A stretch of 53,474 bases of DNA from the IMG/VR virus record IMGVR_UViG_3300045284_000563, positions 1 through 53,474 of that record; one strand, given 5' to 3'. Below the pieces are notes generated by a model. The model had not been told where the DNA came from. It saw only the letters and a list, made by a program, of their open reading frames with translations, and did not search any database. This document shows, piece after piece, positions 6,918 through 14,436 of this stretch. This DNA comes from a virus. The position numbers and the translations under genes are program-made. Every line of letters starts with the position of its first letter. Position 1 is the first letter of the stretch.

Positions 6918-7457
6918 ATGCCCCTCGTGACCCTCCTTCTCGTGGCACTGAACGCGGCCGTTTACGCCCTCGAGCTCTCGAGCGGCGGGATGCCGGTCTG
7001 CGAGAAATTCGGCCTAGTTCCAGCCCATCCGGGCCTGGGCACGCTCCTCACCTACAGCTTTCTGCACGACCCTCGGACCCTCGTTCATCTGGGCTGTAAC
7101 ATGGCCTTTCTGGCCGTTTTCGGGACCGTGGTCGAAAGGGCCATCGGGGGCGCCCGGCTCCTCTGCCTCTACGCCCTCGCGGCGGTCGCCGGGGGCCTCT
7201 TGCATGGCGCGGTCGACCCGACGGCGACCGAAGCCTTGGTGGGCGCCAGCGGGTCGATTTTCGGGCTTATCGCATTCTCTGTCTCGATCAACCGTCGACT
7301 CGTCGGATTCGCCCTCGCGTTCGGCGCCATCAACGTCTGGTACGCGCTCGCCGGCACCGGCGGCAGTATCAGCTTCGGAGCCCACATCGGCGGCCTGCTC
7401 GTAGGCACCGTTTGCGCCCTCGTGCAAACGATCGTCGGGAAAGAGAGGTTTGCCTAA
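6918..7457 (+). CDS. Rhomboid-family intramembrane serine protease
   Basis: 179 residues, about six hydrophobic segments. Motifs in order: HLGCNM (His58, Asn61 in the HxxxN position), GASGSIFGL with nucleophile Ser111, and FGAHIGGLLVG with catalytic His156. This is a complete minimal rhomboid core with no extra domain. The enzyme would cleave transmembrane helices of substrate proteins within the membrane. No Shine-Dalgarno is visible before ATG 6918, so translation may be leaderless or weak. It stands alone on the plus strand, divergent from the small-gene operon. Rhomboids are uncommon on phage-like elements; it may act on host or element membrane proteins. Confidence 0.9.
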   Translation: MPLVTLLLVALNAAVYALELSSGGMPVCEKFGLVPAHPGLGTLLTYSFLHDPRTLVHLGCNMAFLAVFGTVVERAIGGARLLCLYALAAVAGGLLHGAVDPTATEALVGASGSIFGLIAFSVSINRRLVGFALAFGAINVWYALAGTGGSISFGAHIGGLLVGTVCALVQTIVGKERFA

Positions 7458-7476
7458 AAACTTCGCAAAACTAAGC

Positions 7477-7578
7477 GCTGCAACCCCCGGCAGCGCAGCG
7501 CCGAGCGGCGCCGAGCAGGGCGCGCCTCCGCCACGCAAACCGAATCAAAGCTCACTTTTTCACAAGGAGAACTCAATC
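7477..7578 (+). promoter_or_regulatory. GC-rich leader with conserved CAAA-T5 element, copy 1
   Basis: A GC-rich stretch with short repeats of CAGCGC and GCCGAGC is followed by AAACCGAATCAAAG-CTCA-CTTTTT (7537-7560) and then the AAGGAG ribosome-binding site of the next gene. Similar CAAA..CAAAGGAC..TTTTT elements recur at 8320-8344 and 8543-8565. Confidence 0.45.
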
Positions 7579-8223
7579 GTGTCTTTTCAATACACAGAAA
7601 CTTGGATCGAAGGAACGATGCCGCTACTCATGGCGGCGTTCGGAACAGAAGCGGCCGAAAACGTACCCGGCGGTAGCGGCCCCAATACTCGACCGTCTAT
7701 CACAGCCGTCAAGCAGCTTACTCCGCGAGAGATCGCCGAGAAGAGCTGCTACCGCGAGAACGGGAAGCTCGACTCCCCACTCGTGTTCCCTGGCACCGGT
7801 GTACAACGCGCGATCGTCGAAGCCGGCGGCAACCACAAGGAGAAGGGCACCCGCAAGTCGATGAAGTATCGCGTGCCGGCCGCGGTACTCGTCCTCGACG
7901 AGCTTGCGCCGCTCTACAACGAAGACCGGAAAACGCGCATCACGACCTACGAAGTGGACAGTCGCCGGGTCGTCAATCCGAGCACGAAGGGCGCACTGCT
8001 CGCTCACCGTCCACGCATCGAACGCTGGACGTTGAAGTGCACGATTCGCATCAACGAGAACCTCATGGATCCGGCGTTCGTGAGACAGCTCCTCACTGAG
8101 GCCGGAGAACAACTCGGTATCGGCGCCTTTCGCCCCGAGAAGCGCGGACCATTCGGTCTGTTCCACGTCGTCGCGTGGGATTGCGTCGACGGGACGGCCG
8201 CCATGAAGCGGAAGGTAGCCTAA
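7579..8223 (+). CDS. Conserved phage protein (GIGxFRPEKxGPFGxFxV motif)
   Basis: 214 residues from GTG 7579, chosen because AAGGAG lies 10 bases upstream; the longer frame to 7450 would overlap the rhomboid gene and encode low-complexity sequence. The C-terminal half has RPRIERWTLKCTIRINENL, then LTEAGEQLGIGAFRPEKRGP and FGLFHVV, a pattern seen in phage proteins of unknown function. The middle has VPAAVLVLDELAP. No catalytic residues are evident. Fold is probably alpha/beta. It precedes the SANT/Myb gene and shares the repeated leader type. Confidence 0.75.
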   Translation: MSFQYTETWIEGTMPLLMAAFGTEAAENVPGGSGPNTRPSITAVKQLTPREIAEKSCYRENGKLDSPLVFPGTGVQRAIVEAGGNHKEKGTRKSMKYRVPAAVLVLDELAPLYNEDRKTRITTYEVDSRRVVNPSTKGALLAHRPRIERWTLKCTIRINENLMDPAFVRQLLTEAGEQLGIGAFRPEKRGPFGLFHVVAWDCVDGTAAMKRKVA

Positions 8224-8569
8224 CAACTAACGGCACAGCACGGCCCCGCGGGGCGGCGCATCGCGGCGCTCGGCCCAGCGCGCCCGAGCACGACGCCGCC
8301 GAGCACTGACTTGCCCCGCACACCAAATCAAAGGACCGTTTTTCGAACGTGCGTCGCCCAACCTCAAACAGAACTCCGCTGAGCGGTACGGTGCTCAGCA
8401 TGGCGCAACATCGCATTGCAAGGACGAGCAATGCTCGGCAAGTCTCGGCACCGCAGCGCCACGCACCGCTCAGCAAAGCAGCGCTCAGCAAAGCCACCCG
8501 AATCGGCGCGCCGCCGGGCTACGCATCGCTGCGCACAGCCGAGCAAACCAAAGGACACTTTTCTCGCTC
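8224..8569 (+). repeat. 346-base non-coding region with repeated leaders and short tandem repeats
   Basis: No credible gene. It contains two more copies of the CAAA..CAAAGGAC..TTTT element (8320-8344 and 8543-8565, the latter directly before ATG 8570), GC-rich GCCCGAGC repeats, an inverted GCTGAGC/GCTCAGC pair near 8380-8400, and a 13-base direct repeat CGCTCAGCAAAGC at 8467-8479 and 8482-8494. It may be an iteron-like or regulatory region, or the remains of a gene that sat between two repeated leaders. Confidence 0.5.
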
Positions 8570-8875
8570 ATGAAATCGTCGAACACCCCCTTCCACTTCC
8601 CTCGCAACCGCGAGCGCTGGACCCCCGGCGAAGAGCGCAAGCTCCTCGAAATATACGCCTCAACCGGCCGCGTGTGGTGGTGCGGCTCGTGGCGTACGGC
8701 ACCGCGTTACCGGGCCGCGGAAGAGCTCGGACGATCGCCGTCAGCGGTGCAAGATCGTTTCATCGAGCTCCAGCGGTGCCGACAACGAGCGAGAGTTACG
8801 CCTACGCAGGACACACACGACAACACCGACGAGGACGGGTCGCCGCTCAACGCAGACAACGACCCGGACGCATGA
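8570..8875 (+). CDS. SANT/Myb-like DNA-binding protein
   Basis: 101 residues. Residues 15-70 read RERWTPGEERKLLEIYASTG-(linker)-YRAAEELGRSPSAVQDRFIEL, a Myb/SANT-type three-helix unit with a Trp anchor, acidic helix 1 and a recognition helix SPSAVQDR. The C-terminal 30 residues are acidic and probably disordered. It overlaps the following gene as ATGA if that gene uses its upstream ATG. Likely role: DNA binding and regulation. Confidence 0.75.
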   Translation: MKSSNTPFHFPRNRERWTPGEERKLLEIYASTGRVWWCGSWRTAPRYRAAEELGRSPSAVQDRFIELQRCRQRARVTPTQDTHDNTDEDGSPLNADNDPDA

Positions 8876-8898
8876 ACAATCAAGAAAGGAAACCATCC

Positions 8899-9390
8899 GT
8901 GAACGACGCCCCGCTTACCCGCTCGAAACACTCCTCGCCCCCTCGCCCCGCTCCCATGACGTCCGAGGACGTGATTCACGAGCTCGCCGAAGCGCTCCGC
9001 GACACCATCAACGAGATCGATGAGCTATACGTTCGAGCGAACCCTGAGAGCGCCTACCTCGATCTCGCGTGTAAGCTCATCTTCCGCATGAAAACGGTCA
9101 CCATCGTGCCTGTACACGCGCAGGTCGAATCTCGGGAAGCCGAGATACGCCAAGCCGAGGGCGAGGGTGCTGTGCGGATCTTCGAAGCGCTCGACCGGTG
9201 GCTTCTTGCGCGCGAGGCCGGCGCCCGATCCATCGAGACGGGCGTCAACGTCGCAGGTAGACGCGAAATCACGATGACCGAGGGTGCAAACACCAACTAC
9301 GAAGTGAAGGGGTTCTTTCAGGGCGAATCGCTTCAGGATGCCTGCGCGCAGGCGGCGCAGGTCTTGCTGTTCAACGGAGACGACTCGTGA
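8899..9390 (+). CDS. Unknown helical protein
   Basis: 163 residues from GTG 8899, preceded by AAGAAAGGA; ATG 8872, overlapping the upstream stop, is a possible earlier start. The N-terminus is Pro/Ser-rich and flexible, the rest is helical and mixed (TSEDVIHELAEALRDTINEI). A short basic-acidic region resembles a coiled coil. No family recognised. GTGA overlap with the following membrane gene. Confidence 0.65.
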   Translation: MNDAPLTRSKHSSPPRPAPMTSEDVIHELAEALRDTINEIDELYVRANPESAYLDLACKLIFRMKTVTIVPVHAQVESREAEIRQAEGEGAVRIFEALDRWLLAREAGARSIETGVNVAGRREITMTEGANTNYEVKGFFQGESLQDACAQAAQVLLFNGDDS

Positions 9391-9578
9391 ACGCTCGAAA
9401 GGTCCACATCACTGGTTTGACAGGGCTAGTGGTCGTTCAGGGGTGCATTCTCGCATTCACGTGGGTTATCGTCGGCGTTCCGCACACTCGCGTCGCTGTT
9501 ACTTCCGCGATCGTGGCTCACGTGTTTTTCGTGTTGAGCGTGATCGGCACGTGGCGCGTCATTGACGACGAGCGATAA
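9387..9578 (+). CDS. Two-pass small membrane protein
   Basis: 63 residues from GTG 9387 (overlaps upstream stop). Two hydrophobic segments (residues ~8-30 and ~36-57) separated by a short loop. It lies opposite the 3' end of a minus-strand gene, with 153 bases of antisense overlap. Hydrophobic pattern and GTGA coupling support it. Function unknown; holin-like size but no other evidence. Confidence 0.55.
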   Translation: MNARKVHITGLTGLVVVQGCILAFTWVIVGVPHTRVAVTSAIVAHVFFVLSVIGTWRVIDDER

Positions 9579-9788
9579 CGTCTTCCTTGGAGCGTATTTC
9601 CGCCTCTGCGTCTCCGACACGGCCATCAAAGCGTTGAGCCCTAGTGACCCCTTGAGCTCCTCGCACACCTGCCGCACCTTCGGAAGCTTCGATCCGCCGC
9701 GTACGTTCTCGAGTTCTTCGAGGAGCACCGCGGCCTCTGGACCCGTGAGGTCGATGTGGATGTAGCCGGTGGAGCGGTGGATTTTCAC
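9426..9788 (-). CDS. Last gene of leftward operon, unknown
   Basis: 120 residues. The first 65 look genuine (MKIHRSTGYIHIDLTGPEA, a helical LLEELENVRGGSKLPKVRQ); the C-terminal 50 residues, His/Asp/Asn-rich, are encoded opposite the two-TM gene and may be poorly constrained. The start overlaps the dCMP deaminase stop by 4 bases. No family recognised. Confidence 0.5.
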   Translation of the reverse strand: MKIHRSTGYIHIDLTGPEAAVLLEELENVRGGSKLPKVRQVCEELKGSLGLNALMAVSETQRRKYAPRKTLSLVVNDAPRADHAQHEKHVSHDRGSNSDASVRNADDNPRECENAPLNDH

Positions 9789-10240
9789 TTGAAGCCCGCA
9801 TCATACGCCTGTTTGTCACGCGCCGCACGAACAGCGTCCTCGAGCGTGTGCGCCTGAACTCCCACACCCTGCAAGAGCTTCACGCCGCTCGGATCTCGAT
9901 ACGCCACCTCGTACACGACCTTCTTCACCCCCGCGTTGATGATGAGCTTCGCGCACATCCGGCACGGCGAGTGCGTAAGGTACAGGTGCTTCTCTTTGGG
10001 GTTGTTGAAGTCGAGCTTCACGAGCGCGTTCACCTCGGCATGAATGAAACCCGAAAGTCCCGGCTCGGGCGATTCGTGCTCGTGGGGACCACCGGCGTAG
10101 TTACCGTTGTAGCCACCCGAGAGCATCTGCGTGTTGTCGCTCGTGACGATGATCGCGCCGACCTTGAGACGAGGGTCGTAGGATCGCTCAGCGATGACAC
10201 GCGCGATCGCCATCCACGTCTCGGGCCAGGTAGGTCTCAT
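9785..10240 (-). CDS. dCMP deaminase family protein
   Basis: 151 residues from ATG 10240 (ATGA overlap with the MazG-like gene). Zinc-binding deaminase motifs are complete: HAE at residues 68-70 (FIHAEVNAL) and SPCRMC at 92-96. Length matches phage dCMP deaminases, which convert dCMP to dUMP to feed dTTP synthesis. The neighbouring MazG-like hydrolase and the deoxyribosyltransferase-like genes point to a nucleotide-pool module. No thymidylate synthase is intact in the window (see 30676-31041). Confidence 0.85.
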   Translation of the reverse strand: MRPTWPETWMAIARVIAERSYDPRLKVGAIIVTSDNTQMLSGGYNGNYAGGPHEHESPEPGLSGFIHAEVNALVKLDFNNPKEKHLYLTHSPCRMCAKLIINAGVKKVVYEVAYRDPSGVKLLQGVGVQAHTLEDAVRAARDKQAYDAGFK

Positions 10241-10713
10241 AGACGGCGTTTCTCTTGCCACTCGCGTTTCTCCTCTTCTGTCATCGGTTGCGCCCATTCT
10301 TCAACATGACTCCCGCTCGTGCGACACGGACCGAAGTGCCCCTTCTGTCTATCGCACCGATTCCCCATCGGACTTATCCTTGCGCACCGCGCGACGCGGC
10401 GAAACTCTTCAACAGGACGCGCATTCTCCGCGTGCCACTCTCGAAAAAGTTCTAGCTTTTTCTTGCCCCGATCGAGCATCGCCCCTGATTCTTCGTCGGT
10501 GAGGTTCTTTTCCATAAAAAACGCAAGCGCTCCGCTCACATCGCCGAGCTCTTCGATGAGCTTCGGCTTGAGGTCGCCATCCCAGTGCTCGGTGCTCCCC
10601 GCGACGGCGATGAGCTTGCCTAACACCTGTTGAAGCTCGCCCATCTCTTCGAGAAGCTTCGAGGTGCCCGGCCAGACTTTGCTGCCGATCGAGAAGTCGC
10701 CGGAGCCTGTCAC
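10237..10713 (-). CDS. MazG-like nucleotide pyrophosphohydrolase with Cys tail
   Basis: 158 residues. Residues 18-70 fit the MazG helical core: KLLEEMGELQQVLGKLI (EExxE metal site) and LIEELGDVSGALAFF (ExxD). MazG proteins hydrolyse NTPs or dNTPs to monophosphates and pyrophosphate. After residue 95 comes a separate tail with CARISPMGNRCDRQKGHFGPC, three Cys plus His, possibly a zinc knuckle. Co-transcribed with dCMP deaminase downstream. Confidence 0.75.
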   Translation of the reverse strand: MTGSGDFSIGSKVWPGTSKLLEEMGELQQVLGKLIAVAGSTEHWDGDLKPKLIEELGDVSGALAFFMEKNLTDEESGAMLDRGKKKLELFREWHAENARPVEEFRRVARCARISPMGNRCDRQKGHFGPCRTSGSHVEEWAQPMTEEEKREWQEKRRL

Positions 10714-11006
10714 CGTCGTCTCCGCGCCTTGGCTGCCGCTGCGAGCCCCCCGAGCGTTTGCCCGAGACTCTTCAAATTGCCAACGAACTCAGGATTGGTG
10801 ACCACGTCGGCGACGTTCTTCACCGCGCGCACGGTTTCGTTCTCGAGAATGCCGTCGAGCGGGGGCGTGTCGAGCAGCTTGTACTTCCGTATGATGCGAA
10901 GCGCACGCCACGCCGAGTTGTCACCCTCTTCGCTGTCGGGGTTGTCAAACGCGAGCTCGATGAGCTTTTTCGCCTTCTGGCGCTTCTCTTCTTTCAAGTT
11001 CGCCAT
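10710..11006 (-). CDS. DUF2786-like small protein
   Basis: 98 residues. The N-terminal half, KKLIELAFDNPDSEEGDNSA followed by WRALRIIRKYKLLD, has the helix pattern of DUF2786-type domains (two helices with an aliphatic/Tyr end). The rest is helical with a basic tail. Role unknown. It starts right at the previous gene's stop. Confidence 0.6.
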   Translation of the reverse strand: MANLKEEKRQKAKKLIELAFDNPDSEEGDNSAWRALRIIRKYKLLDTPPLDGILENETVRAVKNVADVVTNPEFVGNLKSLGQTLGGLAAAAKARRRR

Positions 11007-11258
11007 CTAGTCGTCCTCGTCGTCATCATCGTCCGCGTCACTCGCGCGACGACGCTTGGCGCCCCGGCGCCCCTTCTCGGTGTACCGCGCGTCCATGGCG
11101 TCGAGCATCGAGTCGGCGAACGTCGACGCGACCTCGACCATGCCGTCGATCACTTCATCCATGTCGTCGGCGTCGGCGACATCGGGGCTGTACGACTGCA
11201 TCGCCGCCACCGCGAACGCGGCCCACAGCTCTTTTTCTTTTGCGTCTCTAGTAGCCAT
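11007..11258 (-). CDS. Small protein with acidic tail
   Basis: 83 residues: helical N-terminus (KELWAAFAVAAMQSY), Asp-rich middle, then a basic RRGAKRRR patch and an acidic DADDDDDEDD end. ATG preceded by a good AAGGATCG site. The WAAFAVAA start is a pattern I associate with small phage proteins. Unknown function. Confidence 0.65.
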   Translation of the reverse strand: MATRDAKEKELWAAFAVAAMQSYSPDVADADDMDEVIDGMVEVASTFADSMLDAMDARYTEKGRRGAKRRRASDADDDDDEDD

Positions 11259-11274
11259 TTTTACTTCGATCCTT

Positions 11275-11595
11275 TCACGTGCAACGTTCGAAAATCATGA
11301 TCGCTGTCAACACGAAGATCACGACCGCCAACAAACGCATGACGTACTCAGGCATGAGCAACGAAACGCGCGGCGACCCCGGTTGAGCCTCGACAATCCT
11401 CTGGTAGTCGTACACCCACTCGCGCCCGGTGAGCACGGTCTGTTTATTCGCTTCCGCTTCTCCGAAATCCATTGCCTCTGAGGCATCAAACGGTCCGGCC
11501 TCAAGCGTGAGGCGCTGTGGTGGACTTGTGAGAGTCCGAAGCGCGTAGCGATAGCGTGACTTCATCGACGTTCGACCTTCCGGCAAGAACCTCAC
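11275..11595 (-). CDS. C-terminally anchored membrane protein
   Basis: 106 residues from GTG 11595 (GTGA overlap); ATG 11565, 30 bases in, preceded by GGAAGG, is an equally plausible start. The last 22 residues (MRLLAVVIFVLTAIMIFERC) are a single transmembrane helix, so most of the protein would face the cytoplasm. The soluble part has REWVYDYQRIVEAQPG. No family recognised. Confidence 0.6.
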   Translation of the reverse strand: MRFLPEGRTSMKSRYRYALRTLTSPPQRLTLEAGPFDASEAMDFGEAEANKQTVLTGREWVYDYQRIVEAQPGSPRVSLLMPEYVMRLLAVVIFVLTAIMIFERCT

Positions 11596-11891
11596 GCGAG
11601 CCCCACCTTCTGCTTTCCAAAAATCCGGTCGTAGCCCTTCTTGTACGCGGGCGTCGCGACCTGCGGCGGCCCGCTAAGCGCCGGCTCAGGCGCGTAGATC
11701 GTCTCGACGTCGTGCCACTCGTCGTCTTCGTCGAGGGCGACCTTCACGATCTCTGCGCCGGTGAGAAGCGACTGCCCGTCTTTCATTGGCGTGAGCGTAC
11801 CGATGCTCGTGCGACCGTTCTTACGGCGCTCGACGAGCCTCGTGTTCGGGCCGACCTCTTGGCCGATGCGAATCTGATCCTTCTTACTCAC
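11592..11891 (-). CDS. Unknown small protein
   Basis: 99 residues from GTG 11891, overlapping the upstream stop as GTGA; the longer open frame upstream is the antisense of the preceding gene and is rejected. Contains a beta-rich LVERRKNGRTSIGTLTPMKD stretch and an acidic strand (VKVALDEDDEWHDVETIY). No family recognised. Confidence 0.6.
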   Translation of the reverse strand: MSKKDQIRIGQEVGPNTRLVERRKNGRTSIGTLTPMKDGQSLLTGAEIVKVALDEDDEWHDVETIYAPEPALSGPPQVATPAYKKGYDRIFGKQKVGLA

Positions 11892-12157
11892 GAGCCCTCC
11901 TTCGGCGCCTGTGCGAGATTCGCTTGGATGGCGACCGTGACGCGCACGTTCCGCTTGATGCAATCGTCGCAAGAGTCGGTTTCGACCAAATGCGTCGTGT
12001 GTTTGTACGATGGCGCCCAGTAAGCTCGGGTGTGCGCGCCCGGGTCGCGCTCGAGTGAGAGACGGCGCACCTCGAGCTTCACCTGACAAGTTGCCGGAGC
12101 ACCACAAGCGCACGGCGGGCGCGGGACATCGTCGGGATCTGTCTTTCGCGTTGCCAT
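11888..12157 (-). CDS. Small Cys-rich protein, probable zinc finger
   Basis: 89 residues from ATG 12157 (TGATG overlap with the upstream stop). CACGAPATC at residues ~16-24 and DSCDDC further on could bind one zinc ion. The remainder is beta-rich. Likely nucleic-acid or protein binding; no family recognised. Confidence 0.6.
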   Translation of the reverse strand: MATRKTDPDDVPRPPCACGAPATCQVKLEVRRLSLERDPGAHTRAYWAPSYKHTTHLVETDSCDDCIKRNVRVTVAIQANLAQAPKEGS

Positions 12158-12495
12158 CACGTCCCTTCCTTCGGCGGCATGTGTTCGAGCGCCCATCGCA
12201 CGTAAGGGCTCTTCACCCCGTCTTTCTTCTTCTCCGGCGGGAGCCGCGCCTTGTACTCCTCGATGCACTTGCGGGCGTAACGCATCTGCGTCGCGTCGGC
12301 GACGAGCTCGTCGTAGATCTTCTTGTCGACAAGCACCAGATGACCGCGCAGAGCCGCGTCAATTTCTCGCGCGAGTTCGAGCCATGTGAAATCGTCCTTC
12401 CAGACGTGTCCGAGACCACTACGCGAGAGGTGGTTTCCCACGACCTTACGAAGGGCGGACGCGAGAACGGCGCCGACTGACGCGCGGGGGGTCAT
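12157..12495 (-). CDS. Unknown helical protein
   Basis: 112 residues, helical (TWLELAREIDAALRGHLVLV, YDELVADATQMRYARKCIEEY), Lys-rich C-terminus. 4-base overlaps on both sides. Function unknown. Confidence 0.6.
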   Translation of the reverse strand: MTPRASVGAVLASALRKVVGNHLSRSGLGHVWKDDFTWLELAREIDAALRGHLVLVDKKIYDELVADATQMRYARKCIEEYKARLPPEKKKDGVKSPYVRWALEHMPPKEGT

Positions 12496-12803
12496 CGGGC
12501 GCGCTCCGCTTGCGCGGCGAACTCAATGAGCGCCATAGCGATCTCGCGCGCTTTGCCCGGAGAAAACATGCCCGGAGATTCGTCTCTGCTACGTCCCGCG
12601 CAAAGGCTCACCCACTGTCCGGCGGCATTGACCTGCCACTGTCCCGGTGAAACCAGATGTGTCCCGCCGGTTTTACGACGAACACGCACGAGCTGTTCGG
12701 CATCCTCTTTCGGCACGATAGAGAACCCGCAACCGGACAACACGCGCGAGAATTCCTCCGGAGCGAGACCTGCGGCTCTCTCGATGGCTTGCTCCTTGGT
12801 CAT
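12492..12803 (-). CDS. Unknown small protein
   Basis: 103 residues. Helical N-terminus (KEQAIERAAGLAPEEFSRVL), a beta-rich middle with a Gly/Trp-rich WQVNAAGQWVSLC segment, then a helical tail (REIAMALIEFAAQAE). Directly downstream of, and overlapping, the RHH gene 12800-12985. No family recognised. Confidence 0.6.
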   Translation of the reverse strand: MTKEQAIERAAGLAPEEFSRVLSGCGFSIVPKEDAEQLVRVRRKTGGTHLVSPGQWQVNAAGQWVSLCAGRSRDESPGMFSPGKAREIAMALIEFAAQAERAR

Positions 12804-12985
12804 CGCTGCGCCTTGAGCCCTTGCTCGATGAGTGTGCGCACGGTCGACGAGAAATTGGTCTCGATCCCGTACTTGTCGCGTAGCTCCGTCTGGTACGCGC
12901 GAATGCGGGCTTCCAAGTCTTTGCTCATCCGAAGCATGCGCGGGACGCTGAAGTCATCCTGCTTCGGTTTCTTCTTCGACGTCAT
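12800..12985 (-). CDS. RHH-type DNA-binding protein
   Basis: 61 residues: basic N-terminal arm, strand FSVPRMLRMS, then DLEARIRAYQTELRDKYG and NFSSTVRTLIEQGLK, which fit a ribbon-helix-helix unit. Probably regulates this part of the operon. A weak TTGCGT/TTACTC promoter (17-base spacing) lies in the 41 bases before it, so an internal promoter here is possible. Confidence 0.65.
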   Translation of the reverse strand: MTSKKKPKQDDFSVPRMLRMSKDLEARIRAYQTELRDKYGIETNFSSTVRTLIEQGLKAQR

Positions 12986-13026
12986 GTGCTACGCAGAGTA
13001 ACAAAGAGCTACAAGCGAACGCAAGC

Positions 13027-13446
13027 CTATTCGGCGGCGCGCTGATCGCTCTGCTGGGCCGCCGCGGCCATCTCTTCGACGTGGGCGAGCGTGGCAGGCA
13101 TGCCGTCGCACCACTCGAGATCTTCGCTCGGAAGCGACAGCCCGAGATGCGTGAAGTCGACGATGAGCTTCGCCGCGCCGGCCTCGCGGAGCATGCCGCC
13201 CGAGATGCGCGGGCCGCAAAGGACCATGACGTCGCAGCGGCGGACCTGCTCACAGTCGGAGCGAAGACCGAGCTCGCGGTTCTCGAGGGTCTCCTCGAGT
13301 AGTTCGGTGCAGACGATCCACGAACACTCGACCGAGAAGCCTTGCCGCCAGAGCCACGCGGCCCACTTCTTCGCGCGAGCGCGATTCTCTTCGATGCCCT
13401 CGCGAGTGAGGGCGGTGAGCGGGTGGGCGCAATAAACCTGAATCAT
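13027..13446 (-). CDS. Nucleoside deoxyribosyltransferase-like (DUF4406-type) protein
   Basis: 139 residues from ATG 13446 (AAAGGAAG 5 bases upstream). The start MIQVYCAHPLTA, the REGIEENRARAKKWAAWLW helix and the CDVMVLCGPRISGGMLREAG segment follow the Rossmann-like nucleoside 2-deoxyribosyltransferase superfamily, with Glu near SGGMLREAG in the catalytic-helix position. Such proteins cut or exchange N-glycosidic bonds of nucleosides or nucleotides. Another superfamily member is at 22656-23084. Confidence 0.65.
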   Translation of the reverse strand: MIQVYCAHPLTALTREGIEENRARAKKWAAWLWRQGFSVECSWIVCTELLEETLENRELGLRSDCEQVRRCDVMVLCGPRISGGMLREAGAAKLIVDFTHLGLSLPSEDLEWCDGMPATLAHVEEMAAAAQQSDQRAAE

Positions 13447-13457
13447 GTGGCTTCCTT

Positions 13458-13931
13458 TCAATTCGGAATGAGATCGTTCACGTTGTTCCCGTCCGAAGCG
13501 AAGGTCTCTTCGTCGGCGTTCAATCGTTCATCGAGCTGCGCTTCTGTCTCGGGGTTCACATGCAGCCGCTTGCAGATTCGAAAGTAGAGGATCCGCCAAC
13601 GCGCGCTCGTGTTGATGTCGGGGTGCTTGTAACCGATCACCTCAGCCGCGTGCGCTAGGTGGAAGATGTAGTGAAGCGGATAGATGTCGAGCTCGCTCGT
13701 GAGCTCCTCGACCATGTCGGTGAAGACGCCCTCGTCGAACACTTGGATGAACGACCGAGACTTCCGAGGATCGCCGACGTGCGAATTCAGAACGTCGGCT
13801 CGAAGCTGTCGCGCGACGCGCTTGGAGATGTGATTCTTCTCGAGCCCGTCGCACCCGCGGATCGCCGTCATCAAGACGCCCTGGTGACGAAGTCCGAGTT
13901 TGCAGGCCCAGTCTTGAACGATGCTCTTCAT
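13458..13931 (-). CDS. Conserved phage protein, unknown
   Basis: 157 residues. The opening MKSIVQDWACKLGLRHQGVL and the segment RGCDGL..KxxxxRxLRADVLNSHVGDP, followed by IYPLHYIFHLAHAAEVIGYKHP and LNPETEAQLDERLNADEETF, match a phage protein family I have seen repeatedly in unrelated phages. Its function is unknown. It is an all-helical soluble protein by eye. Confidence 0.8.
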   Translation of the reverse strand: MKSIVQDWACKLGLRHQGVLMTAIRGCDGLEKNHISKRVARQLRADVLNSHVGDPRKSRSFIQVFDEGVFTDMVEELTSELDIYPLHYIFHLAHAAEVIGYKHPDINTSARWRILYFRICKRLHVNPETEAQLDERLNADEETFASDGNNVNDLIPN

Positions 13932-13942
13932 GTTCTACTCCC

Positions 13943-14161
13943 TCAACGGTTAAATTCGCAGTTGCAGAAACACCAACCGGAACAATCCTCGTGCTTGCCG
14001 GCGGAACACGCGCCGCAGAAACCTGGCATTGAGACCACGCCGGGCGATCGGCGCATCGTGTACACGAAGAGCTCCCAGTACACCCAGCCGCGGCAGAGGA
14101 GCACTTGCTTGGCGTAGTACACGCGGAGCTTCCAGAGATCGCGCCTCGAGAGGGTCGTCAC
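13943..14161 (-). CDS. Small Cys-rich protein
   Basis: 72 residues from GTG 14161 (GTGA overlap); the longer frame is rejected because it runs through the upstream gene. N-terminal helix rich in Trp/Tyr, then FCGACSAGKHEDCSGWCFCNC, seven Cys that could bind two zinc ions. Phage membrane or nucleic-acid-binding role cannot be decided. Confidence 0.6.
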   Translation of the reverse strand: MTTLSRRDLWKLRVYYAKQVLLCRGWVYWELFVYTMRRSPGVVSMPGFCGACSAGKHEDCSGWCFCNCEFNR

Positions 14162-14436
14162 GTCGAGACCCTTACGATGTAGACGGGGCAGCGGTGCGAA
14201 GGCGCGATAGCGCCGCAGTGAGGGCAGCACACGTGCCCTCTCTTGATCCTGGCAGCGACCATCTTCTTCCAGGACTCTTGGGTGTTGATGCCGGGGCCGA
14301 GCGATCTGGCGCGCGCTTTCGACTTCCGGGTGCGGGCCGGAAGCTCCCCGAAGTCAGCCTTGTACCGGCTGAGAGCCGCGGCACTCGCGAACGTCTCGAG
14401 GATGCCGATCTGGAGTTCTTCGGAGTCGTAGCTCAC
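14158..14436 (-). CDS. Small zinc-ribbon-like protein
   Basis: 92 residues from GTG 14436. A helical N-terminus is followed by a basic segment (RTRKSKARARS) and a C-terminal VCCPHCGAIAPSHRCPV, a CxxC...C pattern. Probably nucleic-acid binding. GTGA overlap with the next gene. Confidence 0.6.
   Translation of the reverse strand: MSYDSEELQIGILETFASAAALSRYKADFGELPARTRKSKARARSLGPGINTQESWKKMVAARIKRGHVCCPHCGAIAPSHRCPVYIVRVST

Noticed and set aside
8416-8871. N-terminal extension of the gene ending at 9390
   Set aside because: It runs through non-coding repeats and antisense-like low-complexity sequence over the SANT gene; the GTG at 8899 has a good ribosome site.
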